64,000 nucleotides of DNA, from contig NC_022124.1 in assembly GCF_000163055.2 (NCBI RefSeq), positions 645,851 through 709,850 on the forward strand, written 5' to 3'. Positions 1 to 9,073 of the stretch are shown one piece after another. The stretch is from Prevotella sp. oral taxon 299 str. F0039 (lineage in GTDB: Bacteria; Bacteroidota; Bacteroidia; Bacteroidales; Bacteroidaceae). How positions within the stretch are numbered: the stretch's first letter is position 1; each line of letters starts with the position of its first letter. The notes below the pieces were generated by a model, which was given only the letters and a program-made list of their open reading frames with translations, made no database searches and had not been told where the DNA came from. The position numbers and the translations under genes are program-made.

Positions 1-1
1 T

Positions 2-715
2 TATGAGTTTGCAGCAGGAGGCGTTGGGGAGCATTCTTTCAGTGGTTTTATTACCATGAAAGATGGAAATGGTAGTATTATTCGTCGTGACTTTACACAG
101 AAATACAATGTTGTTGCGCCCTCAGCTACCGTTTCTGCAGACTTAATGAATGTGCTTTACGCTGGATTTGATAATCCAATAAGCATCAGTATACCTGGAG
201 TTCCACTGCAAGCCGTTACTGCTTCGATGACAGGAGGAGCCTTTCGCTCTGTAGGTATGGGTAAGTTTATAGCTAAGCCCTCTGCTGTTGGAAGCAATGT
301 AACCATCAATGTGGCTGCAAAAGGAGAGAGCGGAGTGCGTCAGGTGGGTAAATATACCTTCCAAGTGCGCAAACTTCCCGATCCAATTGCCTACATCTCG
401 CTCGGAACCGACCGCTTTAAAGGAGGTGCAATCGCTAAAGGTGCGTTGTTAGGAGTGAACAATTTGAGTGCAGCAATAGATGATGGACTATTAGATATCA
501 AATTTAATGTGACTTCATTCGAAACTGTTTTCTTTGATAATATGGGTAATGCAGTGCCTATGACCTCTGATGGTGGACACTTTTCTGCACGCCAACGAGA
601 CGAATTTAGAAAGCTATCACGTAACAAACGCTTCTATATATCTCGTATAACAGCCGTTGGTCCTGATGGAATAAGCCGTAAACTACCTGCTTCTATGGAG
701 GTAATTGTTAGATAA
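2..715 (+). CDS. gldM: Gliding motility / type IX secretion protein GldM (PorM), 3' part only
   Basis: This is the C-terminal ~237 residues of a GldM-like protein; the frame is open back to the first bases, so the N-terminal membrane helix and earlier periplasmic domains lie outside the window. GldM partners GldL in the proton-driven motor of the type IX secretion system and spans the periplasm. The segment has the beta-rich character of GldM C-terminal domains, including a block around IPGVPLQAV and the conserved stretch VGKYTFQVRKLPDP. The following gene is gldN, 32 bp downstream, which matches the usual gldK-L-M-N order. An ATG at position 56 is internal, not the start. The family call rests on motif recall and synteny. 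Confidence 0.88.
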   Translation, partial: YEFAAGGVGEHSFSGFITMKDGNGSIIRRDFTQKYNVVAPSATVSADLMNVLYAGFDNPISISIPGVPLQAVTASMTGGAFRSVGMGKFIAKPSAVGSNVTINVAAKGESGVRQVGKYTFQVRKLPDPIAYISLGTDRFKGGAIAKGALLGVNNLSAAIDDGLLDIKFNVTSFETVFFDNMGNAVPMTSDGGHFSARQRDEFRKLSRNKRFYISRITAVGPDGISRKLPASMEVIVR

Positions 716-747
716 TAATATATAGTTGTAGACTAGAAAAAATAAAT

Positions 748-1806
748 ATGATGAAGAAAGTGTTTCTATTTCTCTTTGCAATTGTTTTTACATCATCGGC
801 ATTTGCGCAAGCACCTGCACGACGAGCACAGCAAGAACAATCTAAAAGAGCCAATGCAAATAATATTACAACACGTGCTCGTTTGTCTTTCCCTGTTACT
901 GAAAGCATGCCCGAAGATGTGGTTTGGCGTCGTGATATATATAGAGAGCTGAATTTAATGGACGATGCAAATGCTGGATTATACTATCCTACAGAGCCTA
1001 TAGGTACCCAAATGAACCTCTTTACATACATCTTTAAGTTGATGATGACAGGCAATGTAAAGGCTTATGAATATCGATTGGATGGCAATGAGCATTTCAC
1101 TGATAGTGCAAGAATAAAGCCATTGGCTTTTCTTGATAACTATCACATCTACTATGAGCGTACTGGTAAGGGCGTTAAAATAGATGATAGCGATATTCCT
1201 TCAAAGGAAGTGAAAGGTTATTACATCAAAGAAAGCTCTTATTACGATCAAGCTACTGCAACATTCCACACCAAAGTATTGGCGTTATGCCCTATAATGA
1301 AACGTGAAGACGACTTTGGTGATGCTGCAACTCCTTATCCTTTGTTTTGGGTGAAGTATGCTGATTTGGCACCATTCTTATCGAAACAAACCATTATGAC
1401 AAGCAACTTGAACAATGCTGCAGTGATGTCGGTAGACGATTACTTTACAAAAAACATGTATAAGGGTAAAATCTATAAAACAAACAATATGCAAGGACTC
1501 ACTATCGCACAGTATTGCTCAACCGATTCAGCTGTTGTTAAAGAACAAAAGCGTATAGAAAGAGAAATTGCAGCTTTTGAAAAGAATATGTGGGGTAATG
1601 CTGTGAAGAAAGATTCGCTTGATAGTATTGCCAAGATAGCAAAAGATTTGCCTAAGATAAAGAAGAGAACCAACCGCAGAAGCGGTGAGGTAGCAGAGCA
1701 AAAAGAGGTGAAGAAAAATAGAAGAACAACTACTTCTACTTCTCATAGCAGTGGTTCTGCGAGAGTAAGTGTGCGTCGTGAACGTCATATTGTTGAACAA
1801 TCATAG
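748..1806 (+). CDS. gldN: Gliding motility / type IX secretion protein GldN (PorN)
   Basis: GldN is a periplasmic component that, with the lipoprotein GldK, forms the ring associated with the outer-membrane side of the type IX secretion system. The 352-residue protein starts with a signal peptide (hydrophobic residues ~4-20, ending in SSAFAQ). The core holds family-typical text such as VVWRRDIYRELNL and the acidic-aromatic stretch around TPYPLFWVKY. The last ~70 residues are strongly basic and low-complexity (Lys, Arg, Ser, Thr), a variable tail. It sits 32 bp after gldM and is probably co-transcribed. A start one codon later (second Met) is equally possible. Confidence 0.88.
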   Translation: MMKKVFLFLFAIVFTSSAFAQAPARRAQQEQSKRANANNITTRARLSFPVTESMPEDVVWRRDIYRELNLMDDANAGLYYPTEPIGTQMNLFTYIFKLMMTGNVKAYEYRLDGNEHFTDSARIKPLAFLDNYHIYYERTGKGVKIDDSDIPSKEVKGYYIKESSYYDQATATFHTKVLALCPIMKREDDFGDAATPYPLFWVKYADLAPFLSKQTIMTSNLNNAAVMSVDDYFTKNMYKGKIYKTNNMQGLTIAQYCSTDSAVVKEQKRIEREIAAFEKNMWGNAVKKDSLDSIAKIAKDLPKIKKRTNRRSGEVAEQKEVKKNRRTTTSTSHSSGSARVSVRRERHIVEQS

Positions 1807-1853
1807 TATAAGAGAGAAGTATAAATAGTATAGAACCTGTGAATTAAATAGTA

Positions 1854-2468
1854 ATGAAAAAGATTTTATGTTCAGGAATGATCGTTTTTATGATGCTATT
1901 ATCTACAAATACTAACGCTCAAGTTGGTTTTGGTATTAAAGGAGGAGTAGATGTAACAAGTATAAAGCTAGGGCATGAGGTAATGACGCCATCTAATAAA
2001 GTGGGCTTTTTTATTGGTCCAACAGTAAAGTGCACTCTTCCTGTTGTAGGATTAGGTTTTGATGCTTCTCTTCTTTATGAACAGAAAAAAGCTCAAATGT
2101 GTGGAAAGTTTTTAAATTCGTCAACAACTTTAGTTCAAGAACAAGTTATTTTACCTATAAATTTACGTTATAGTGTAGGCTTAGGAGATTTAATAAATGT
2201 GTTTGCTTTTGCAGGACCGCAGTTTGGTTTCAATATAGGAGATAAGTCAAAAAGTCTTTATCAAAATGTAGCAGATTGGAAATTTAGTCAGTCAAACCTT
2301 AGTCTTAACTTCGGAGTAGGTGCAACTTTGTTTAAGCATTTACAAGTAACAGCTAACTATAACTTTGCTTGCGGTAAGACAGGAGAGCTAACTTTGCTTC
2401 AAGGAGCCAAGAATGTTGAGGAAGGGCGCAATAGATCTTGGCAATTAGGTGCCACTTATTTCTTCTAA
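1854..2468 (+). CDS. Small outer-membrane beta-barrel protein (PorT-like fold)
   Basis: A 204-residue secreted protein with a signal peptide (MKKILCSGMIVFMMLLS, cleavage probably after TNAQ) followed by alternating Gly/aromatic strands (GFGIKGGVD, LGFDASLLYEQ, LPINLRYSVGL, FAFAGPQFGFN) and a terminal aromatic strand ending in YFF. This is the pattern of the eight-stranded outer membrane protein beta-barrel domain family that includes PorT. It begins 47 bp after gldN and may be read from the same transcript, ending at the hairpins near 2503-2570. Whether it serves the secretion system, as PorT does, or is an unrelated small barrel cannot be decided from the sequence. Confidence 0.75.
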   Translation: MKKILCSGMIVFMMLLSTNTNAQVGFGIKGGVDVTSIKLGHEVMTPSNKVGFFIGPTVKCTLPVVGLGFDASLLYEQKKAQMCGKFLNSSTTLVQEQVILPINLRYSVGLGDLINVFAFAGPQFGFNIGDKSKSLYQNVADWKFSQSNLSLNFGVGATLFKHLQVTANYNFACGKTGELTLLQGAKNVEEGRNRSWQLGATYFF

Positions 2469-2502
2469 AGGAGAGACATCGCATAGCTTAAAAGCATATA
2501 AA

Positions 2503-2570
2503 AAAGAGCGTAAAAGTGGCTCTTTCAACCAATAAAGGCAATAATCTTATTGAGGTTATTGCCTTCTCTT
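2503..2570 (+). terminator. Tandem hairpin terminator after the gldM-gldN-barrel genes
   Basis: Two hairpins in tandem: AAAGAGC (2503-2509) pairs with GCTCTTT (2519-2525), and AAGGCAATAA (2535-2544) pairs with TTATTGCCTT (2556-2565), followed by CTCTTTTG. The second is the better intrinsic terminator. Confidence 0.7.
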
Positions 2571-2620
2571 TTGTCTATTGTCAACCGCCTTGCCCATTTA
2601 TCTCCACGATATGCCGTAGT

Positions 2621-2708
2621 AATAGCAATGCTATTGCGCCCTAATCTCAATGCTATTACACTCTAAAAACAATGTTATTGCAATGAAAAGTCAATGCTTT
2701 TATTATTG
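2621..2708. repeat. Array of four 22-nt degenerate tandem repeats
   Basis: Four consecutive 22-nt units begin at 2621, 2643, 2665 and 2687. Each starts AA and carries a core related to GCAATGCTATT about 5 nt in; the remaining bases vary. A fifth, more degraded relative (CAATACGATTGCAC) follows at 2709. It occupies the 381-bp gap between a terminator and the promoter of the porin gene. The same period and core recur at five other intergenic sites in the window. Confidence 0.8.
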
Positions 2709-2814
2709 CAATACGATTGCACTTTGTTCGTATTGCAAACTATATAAAGAGTATCTTGTATGTTAATAAACACAAAAATAGATAAGAATATACGGAAAAA
2801 TAAAACAATTAAGT

Positions 2815-2822
2815 TACCTTTG
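2815..2822 (+). promoter_or_regulatory. Bacteroidota -7 element for the porin gene
   Basis: TACCTTTG matches TAnnTTTG, 28 bp before the ATG. No clear TTG lies 19-20 bp upstream, so only half of the promoter is supported. Confidence 0.5.
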
Positions 2823-2849
2823 CAATGAATTTAATTACATTATTTTAAG

Positions 2850-4391
2850 ATGATAAGAACAAAATTGACTTTGTTAGCAGTTGCTACAACTGTTTCAACA
2901 AGTGTGTTAGCTGGTGGATTGCTCACCAATACCAATCAAAACATTGCTTTTAATCGAAACTTTGCACGTGAGGCAACTATCGGAATTGATGGTGTTTACT
3001 CAAATCCTGCAGGTGTAATGTTTTTAAATAAGGGATTCCACTTATCGCTTAACTTCCAAAACGTGTATCAAACACGTAGCATTTTGAGTGGAATGACTGT
3101 AAAACAACTCGGAGCATTGAACGAGACAGCATTACAACAAACACCTTTTTATCAACCTTTCAAACTCAATGGAGGTGATGCACAAGGTAGAAAAGAATAT
3201 GTAGGTAAGGCATCAGTGCCCATTCTTCCTTCATTCCAAGCAGCATATAACACCGACAAATGGAGCTTCCAAGCAGGCTTTGGTCTTGTTGGTGGTGGTG
3301 GAAAAGCCAGCTTTAATGATGGATTAGGTTCTTTTGAACGTCCAATTTCAATGATTCCTGCATTACTTTATAGCAAGAACTTAGGCTCAACAACACCAGG
3401 ATATAGCTTCGATAGCTATTTAAGTGGTCGTCAATATATCTTCGGTATGCAACTCGGAGCTGCTTATAAGGTCAACGAAAATGTAGCTGTTTATGGTGGT
3501 GTGCGTGTGAACTATGTGTGGAACAAATACGAAGGCAACATTACAAACATCTCTGCAAACATCAAAGGCACAAATTATCCACTCTACCAGTATTTTGGTA
3601 CTACCGCAAATACATTAGAAACACAAGCAAAAGCATTACGTGCTCAAGCACAGGCAGTCACAGATCCTGCTACAATTGCAAAGCTAACAGCAGGTGCAGA
3701 CCAAGCTGAAGCAGGTGTAAATGCACTGAGAAAGCAACAAGGTGAAGTGCAAGATAAGTATTTAGAATCTACACAAACAGGTTGGGGAGTGACTCCTATC
3801 ATTGGTGTTGACGTGAAATTGGGCAAGTGGAACTTCGCTTCTAAATTAGAATTCAATACACATCTCAACATACAAAACGATACAAAGAGAGATGATACAG
3901 GTATGTTTAAACATGGTGTGAATACCCCTAACGACATTCCTGCATTGTTAACACTTGGTGCACAATATGAAATTACACCAGAAGTGCGTGTTATGACTGG
4001 TTGGCATCACTACTTTGACAAGAGTGCAAAGATGGCTAATGACAAACAAAAGCTATTGAAGAGCAACACCAACGAGTTCCTTTTGGGTGCAGAGTGGGAT
4101 GTTACTGATAAGATTTTGGTTAGTGCTGGAACTCAATTCACACGCTACGGTCTTGGAAAGGGTGCTTACTTGAACGATATGAGCTTTGTAACAAGTAGCT
4201 ATTCTCTTGGCTTTGGAGCTAAATTCGAAGTGGCAAAGAATGTACATGTAAATGTAGCTTATTTCTGGACAAACTACGAAAAGTTCAATAAAACAACAGA
4301 AACAAGTCTTGGAGTAGCAAAAGTTGTGAACACAGATGAGTTTACTCGTACTAATAAAGTATTTGGTGTAGGTGTTGATTTCACCTTCTAA
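2850..4391 (+). CDS. FadL/OmpP1/TodX-family outer-membrane transport protein
   Basis: A 513-residue outer-membrane barrel of the FadL/OmpP1/TodX family, whose members let hydrophobic compounds cross the outer membrane. Residues 1-21 form a signal peptide (ending VLAGG). The mature N-terminus has the family hallmark of an early NPAG-type motif (YSNPAGVMFL, ~residues 50-60), after which long barrel strands run to a terminal FTF. Between ~253 and 305 lies an Ala/Gln-rich, probably helical insertion (around ALRAQAQAV and LRKQQGEVQDKYL), which suggests an extracellular or periplasmic coiled element. Monocistronic, with its own -7 box and a strong terminator at 4568. Substrate unknown. Confidence 0.85.
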   Translation: MIRTKLTLLAVATTVSTSVLAGGLLTNTNQNIAFNRNFAREATIGIDGVYSNPAGVMFLNKGFHLSLNFQNVYQTRSILSGMTVKQLGALNETALQQTPFYQPFKLNGGDAQGRKEYVGKASVPILPSFQAAYNTDKWSFQAGFGLVGGGGKASFNDGLGSFERPISMIPALLYSKNLGSTTPGYSFDSYLSGRQYIFGMQLGAAYKVNENVAVYGGVRVNYVWNKYEGNITNISANIKGTNYPLYQYFGTTANTLETQAKALRAQAQAVTDPATIAKLTAGADQAEAGVNALRKQQGEVQDKYLESTQTGWGVTPIIGVDVKLGKWNFASKLEFNTHLNIQNDTKRDDTGMFKHGVNTPNDIPALLTLGAQYEITPEVRVMTGWHHYFDKSAKMANDKQKLLKSNTNEFLLGAEWDVTDKILVSAGTQFTRYGLGKGAYLNDMSFVTSSYSLGFGAKFEVAKNVHVNVAYFWTNYEKFNKTTETSLGVAKVVNTDEFTRTNKVFGVGVDFTF

Positions 4392-4567
4392 AATATAAAG
4401 ATGCTTATTAATTTATGATTGAATTTTCACAAATTGAAATAAGAGTAATAAAGCCTAATAAATAGTTTTTGCTTTTATTCCCCCTATGATAACTTGATTT
4501 AGTCTATTAAAAACATACAATAAAGAAAAAAGCTGTTTTAAATAATCAATAGTAATATAAAGATTAT

Positions 4568-4606
4568 AAGGTCGGATGCTTGTGAAAGTATCCGACCTTT
4601 TTTATT
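4568..4606 (+). terminator. Intrinsic terminator after the porin gene
   Basis: AAGGTCGGAT (4568-4577) pairs perfectly with ATCCGACCTT (4590-4599), followed by TTTTTTA. It lies between convergent genes and fits the plus-strand porin. Confidence 0.9.
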
Positions 4607-4643
4607 GTTTTATTTTGTTGTTGTTCGTTTGGGAGAGAAGAAA

Positions 4644-6914
4644 CTACATCGGGTCGATGTCGTAGTAGATTTGAATTGCCGCATAAGGTTTATTGTTTAG
4701 CAATTCAGCTTGTGCCATTCTGAGATATTCTCGCACATCATTTCCATTTAAACCAAGTTCGAGTTTAAGCATTAACTTGCGTATATGTAGGTCTTTTACC
4801 CGTGCAATAGAAGGGCGATCGGGTCCTAAAAGTCGCTCACCAAACCAACTTCTAAGTCGTCCTGCCAACACATTTGCAGCCCCTTCAGCCACCTTTTCGT
4901 GTTTGTGTTTAATGTAGATATAAATAAGTCGATAGAAAGGAGGATATTTAAACATCATTCTTTCTTCCAAAGTATCGTTATAAAAAGTTTTGAAGTCGTT
5001 GTTAGCGATTTGCGAAATGATAGGCATATCGGCATTTTTTGTTTGTAATATCACCCTGCCTTGTTCGCCTTTGCGTCCTGCTCTGCCTGCAACTTGCCCC
5101 ATCATCATAAACGCATATTCGTAAGAACGAAAGTCGGGATAGTTCAAAATACTATCAGCATCGATAATACCCACCACCTTTACCTTGTCGAAGTCTAATC
5201 CTTTGGTGATCATTTGCGTTCCGATGAGGATATTGGTGCGTCCTTGAGAGAAATCGTTAATGATGCGTTCGTAGGCGTTTTTGGTGCGAGTAGTGTCTAA
5301 GTCCATACGAGAAATGCGTGCACCTTGAAAGGTTTCGTTCACTAGTTCTTCAATCTTTTCAGTGCCATAGCCCTTACTTCGCAACTCGGTGCAACCGCAT
5401 TTAGGACAAGAAGAGGGTATGAGATAAGTGAAACCACAATAATGACAACTCAAATGGTTCATGTTTTTGTGGATAGTGAGCGACACATCGCAGTTTTGAC
5501 ACTTAGGAACCCAGCCACATTCCTTGCACTCGAGCATCGGAGCAAAGCCCCTTCTGTTTTGGAAAAGGATAGCCTGCTTGCCCTCGTCGATGGCTTGTTG
5601 CACCGCATCAACAAGTGGTTGAGAGAAAATACCCTTCATTATCTTACGTCGTCTCAAATCCTTTACATCAATAATCTCGATCTTAGGTAAGGCAATGTCT
5701 TTGAATCGGGTAGTTAATTCCACCAAACCATATTTGCCTTGGCAGGCATTATAGTAGCTTTCCATTGAAGGAGTTGCGGTTCCGAGTAGCGTCTTTGCAT
5801 TGTACATCTTCGCTAGCATCACTGCAACAGAGCGGGCGTGATAGCGTGGAGCGGGGTCTTGTTGTTTGAAAGAGGTTTCGTGTTCCTCGTCGATAATAAT
5901 CAAACCCAAATTTTGAAAAGGTAGAAACACCGAGCTTCTAACGCCCAATATCACCTTATAAGGATTGTCAGAGAGTTGCTTTTTCCATATCTCTACACGC
6001 TCAGCATCGTTGTATTTAGAATGATAAATACCCAGTTGGTTGCCAAAAATACGTTGTAAGCGTTGCGTTATTTGTACCGTTAGCGCAATTTCGGGGAGAA
6101 TATAAAGTACTTGTTGATGTTTTTCGAGTGCATTTTGAATGAGATGGATATATACTTCAGTCTTTCCGCTCGATGTAACACCATGCAATAGCACAATATC
6201 TCGCTTCATCCATTGCATCAAAATCTTGTTATAAGCATCTTGTTGGGCTGCAGAAAGCACCTTTGTTCTAATAGTTTGTTCGTTGTTAGACGTGTTGAGG
6301 CGGGTAACTTCTTGTTCATAGGTGGTTAAAATGCCCTTGCCTGTAAGTCCTTGCAATGCTGCAGCATTGCCATTGCTCACGTTCATCAACTCAACTCGAG
6401 TAATTTCGCTTATTTCTTGTGCGTTATCTCCCTGCAAAGCATCGTTCCAATGCGAAATAGAAAGATAACATTCCAACATTTGTAGTTGCTTGTTTGCTCT
6501 CTTTACTAAAGAAATGGCACGAGATAAACCCTCTTTAGATTGATAAGAAGGGTAGAGTTGAACGTATGTTTCGGTGCGAGGTCGGTAGCCTTCCTCGGCT
6601 TTTAGTCCTGCAGGAACAGCCGCTTTGTAAACATCTCCCAGTGGAGTCATGTAATAATGTGCAATCCATTTCCACAAATCCAACTGCTTTTCGAGCACAA
6701 CGGGCAAGGCATCGGGGAAGTCGATAGCATCTCTTGTGTCGAAAGAAGGCTTAGTGTTGTGCACTCGTTCAATAATTCCTGTGTAGGTTTTCGAACGTCC
6801 TAAAGGCACAACAACACGTTTGCCCACAACTGCTTTGTGTGCATCTTTAGCATGAACAGAATAAGTAAACAAACCTTCGAGGGGTAAGGGAAGGATTACA
6901 TCTATATAAATCAT
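4644..6914 (-). CDS. priA: Primosomal protein N' (replication restart helicase PriA)
   Basis: PriA binds abandoned replication forks and reloads the replisome. The protein has an N-terminal 3'-end-binding domain, a Walker A motif GVTSSGKTEV near residue 250, the helicase DEEH box near 343, the GTATPS motif, and a cysteine-rich zinc module (CKECGW, CQNCD, CHYCG, CPKCGC at roughly 460-500), followed by QMITKGLDF and GRAGR. Length (756 residues) is normal. I take the ATG at 6914 (MIYIDVILP) over the GTG at 6920, because a TATCTTTG promoter box occupies 6920-6927 and would overlap the GTG. It converges with the porin gene. Confidence 0.95.
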   Translation of the reverse strand: MIYIDVILPLPLEGLFTYSVHAKDAHKAVVGKRVVVPLGRSKTYTGIIERVHNTKPSFDTRDAIDFPDALPVVLEKQLDLWKWIAHYYMTPLGDVYKAAVPAGLKAEEGYRPRTETYVQLYPSYQSKEGLSRAISLVKRANKQLQMLECYLSISHWNDALQGDNAQEISEITRVELMNVSNGNAAALQGLTGKGILTTYEQEVTRLNTSNNEQTIRTKVLSAAQQDAYNKILMQWMKRDIVLLHGVTSSGKTEVYIHLIQNALEKHQQVLYILPEIALTVQITQRLQRIFGNQLGIYHSKYNDAERVEIWKKQLSDNPYKVILGVRSSVFLPFQNLGLIIIDEEHETSFKQQDPAPRYHARSVAVMLAKMYNAKTLLGTATPSMESYYNACQGKYGLVELTTRFKDIALPKIEIIDVKDLRRRKIMKGIFSQPLVDAVQQAIDEGKQAILFQNRRGFAPMLECKECGWVPKCQNCDVSLTIHKNMNHLSCHYCGFTYLIPSSCPKCGCTELRSKGYGTEKIEELVNETFQGARISRMDLDTTRTKNAYERIINDFSQGRTNILIGTQMITKGLDFDKVKVVGIIDADSILNYPDFRSYEYAFMMMGQVAGRAGRKGEQGRVILQTKNADMPIISQIANNDFKTFYNDTLEERMMFKYPPFYRLIYIYIKHKHEKVAEGAANVLAGRLRSWFGERLLGPDRPSIARVKDLHIRKLMLKLELGLNGNDVREYLRMAQAELLNNKPYAAIQIYYDIDPM

Positions 6915-6919
6915 TACCA

Positions 6920-6927
6920 CAAAGATA
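6920..6927 (-). promoter_or_regulatory. Possible -7 element immediately upstream of priA
   Basis: On the minus strand TATCTTTG ends only 5 bases before the priA ATG, which would give a leaderless or nearly leaderless mRNA. No convincing TTG is found at the right distance, so this may be chance. Confidence 0.35.
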
Positions 6928-7005
6928 GTTCAATTGCACGAAATAGTAAAGCTTTTGCAATAGAACTATCAAAAAAATAGTTTACAAAAGCTTTATATTC
7001 TCGAC

Positions 7006-8814
7006 TTAAGAACGTGTGAGTGGGGCTGTTTTTTCTTTCAACCATTCTACCTCTTGAGGGTCTAATAGAGGTGAAAGAAGTTGGAAAACCTTGTCGTGGT
7101 AATTATTTAACCACTCTAATTCGTCGTTCGTTAGAAGATGAATCTTAATGGGTTCGGTTTGAATGGGGCACAAAGTGAGCGATTCGAATTGCAAGAAACG
7201 ACCAAAGTCGGAGTGCATGTAGAGTGTTGCCAACATGATATTTTCGATGCGAACACCAAACTTATCTTGAAGATAAATACCAGGTTCGTTGGTGATGGTG
7301 GTGTTTTCGAAGAAAGGAGCGGGGCGATATTGCATGCGAATTTGCTGTGGTCCTTCGTGAACATTTAAGAAAGAACCCACGCCATGACCTGTTCCATGAC
7401 CAAAATTGAGTCCTTCTTTCCATAAAGGTTCACGAGCCATAATATCCAACTGAGTGCCATTGGTTCCCTCGGGGAATATAGTTTGTGCCAAACCGATATG
7501 CGCCTTAAGCACCAAAGTATATACATGCTTCTGTTCGTTGGTGAGCTTTCCGAGAGGAATGGTGCGGGTGATGTCTGTTGTTCCGTCGAGATATTGAGCA
7601 CCACTGTCTAGCAACAAGAAACCTTCGGGTTTGAGTTCTACATTTGTTTCTTCCGTTGGTTCGTAGTGAACAATAGCTCCATGCGCCTGATAAGCAGCTA
7701 TGGTGCCGAATGAAATACCCTTATATAAAGGCTGTTCACTTCGGAATTGCTCCAGTTTTTGCGCAATAGAGAGCTCGGTTTCACTTCCTTTTGGTATCGT
7801 TTTTTCTAGCCAAATAAGGAATTTAACCAATGCAACGCCATCTCGTTTTAAAGCGTTTCTGAAGCCGTTTACTTCGGTTTCGTTCTTGATAGCCTTCATA
7901 CTTTGAATGGGAGAAGGCTGGTTGACAACCTTAGTTTTTGATGCAGCGTGATATAAAGTGTAGCTAATTTCGTTACCATCGAGTTGCAGATTGTATTCAG
8001 AATAGTTCGAAATATCAGGTAAAATATCATTATACTCTTTAATTTCGATATGCTTTTGGGTGAGATATGCCACTACTTCGCTATTAACTTTACACCTATT
8101 TATATATAGGGTGCTATAGTTTTGTGTTACCAAGAGATAGGCAACAAAAACAGGATTGCATGGAATATCATTACCACGAAGATTTAATAGCCACGCAATA
8201 GAGTCGAGTTGTGATACTAAAATGCCATCTCGTCCGTTGTCTTTAAGATATTGTTGAAGCTGATTGATCTTCACTTCGCAATCAATCCCAGCATATTTGA
8301 GCGAATGAATAAAGACCTCTTCAGTAGGAAGAGAAGGGCGGTCGGTCCACACGATGTTGAAAGGATCGAAATTTGTGCGTAGGGTGATGCCTCCTTTGTG
8401 TTGTAAATTGCGTTTTAATTCTTCCACCTCGTTGTTGCAAGAGGTGGTGCCATTGATGCCCACTTCGGGGCTATGTACGTTAGAAAGAACATCTCCTAAC
8501 CACTCGCTTATTGAGGGAGTAGACGCCAATCCGTCTTTCATTAAGACAATATTAGTATCCTGTAGCTGTTCTTCTGCAGCTATAAAATAGCGTGAGTCGG
8601 TCCATAAAGCTGCCTCGTTTTGTGTTATCACTACCGTACCAGCAGAGCCATCAAAGCCTGAAATCCATTCTCTACACTTCCAAAAGTTAGGGATATATTC
8701 GCTGTTGTGTGCATCACTACTGGGAATAATGAAGGCAGAGAGGTGTTCTTTTTGCATCACCTTGCGAAGATTTTCAATGCGATTCAATATCATTTTGCTC
8801 ATATTAAAATTCAT
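7006..8814 (-). CDS. pepP: Xaa-Pro aminopeptidase (aminopeptidase P, M24 family)
   Basis: Cytosolic dimetal peptidase that removes an N-terminal residue preceding proline. The 602-residue protein is the long three-domain type: two creatinase-like N-terminal domains (residues ~10-310; WTDSRYF near 70) and a C-terminal pita-bread catalytic domain. Metal ligands and catalytic residues are visible: LLLDSGAQYLDGTTDITRT (two Asp), GHGTGHGVGSFLNVHEGP (His), ITNEPGIY (Glu) and VRIENI (Glu). Start chosen at MNFNMSKM; starting at MILNRIENLRK, seven codons later, is possible. It lies 91 bp upstream of priA on the same strand with no clear terminator between. Confidence 0.93.
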   Translation of the reverse strand: MNFNMSKMILNRIENLRKVMQKEHLSAFIIPSSDAHNSEYIPNFWKCREWISGFDGSAGTVVITQNEAALWTDSRYFIAAEEQLQDTNIVLMKDGLASTPSISEWLGDVLSNVHSPEVGINGTTSCNNEVEELKRNLQHKGGITLRTNFDPFNIVWTDRPSLPTEEVFIHSLKYAGIDCEVKINQLQQYLKDNGRDGILVSQLDSIAWLLNLRGNDIPCNPVFVAYLLVTQNYSTLYINRCKVNSEVVAYLTQKHIEIKEYNDILPDISNYSEYNLQLDGNEISYTLYHAASKTKVVNQPSPIQSMKAIKNETEVNGFRNALKRDGVALVKFLIWLEKTIPKGSETELSIAQKLEQFRSEQPLYKGISFGTIAAYQAHGAIVHYEPTEETNVELKPEGFLLLDSGAQYLDGTTDITRTIPLGKLTNEQKHVYTLVLKAHIGLAQTIFPEGTNGTQLDIMAREPLWKEGLNFGHGTGHGVGSFLNVHEGPQQIRMQYRPAPFFENTTITNEPGIYLQDKFGVRIENIMLATLYMHSDFGRFLQFESLTLCPIQTEPIKIHLLTNDELEWLNNYHDKVFQLLSPLLDPQEVEWLKEKTAPLTRS

Positions 8815-8995
8815 TATAAAAGATAAAATAATTCTATATTATTACGACCTTGCTCTTGCTTTGGGTGTAATAGAAATACAAAAGCAAACAAAGAGAGGTT
8901 GTTTATATTGATACTAAGGTATATAATAAACAGAAGAGAAACGAAAAGTTTATATGTTTTTAAGAAATCAAGCGATAATAAAGCCCAAATAAATG

Positions 8996-9025
8996 TTGAG
9001 AGTAAGCGATTTTTTACTAACTTTG
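8996..9025 (+). promoter_or_regulatory. Promoter of mdh
   Basis: TTG (8996-8998) and TAACTTTG (9018-9025) are separated by 19 bp, matching the Bacteroidota consensus. The box lies within the reading frame upstream of the true mdh start and so argues against the longer N-terminus. Confidence 0.75.
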
Positions 9026-9073
9026 CGACACAAAGACGAATATAAAATTCAAATAAACATAAATTATAAAGCT

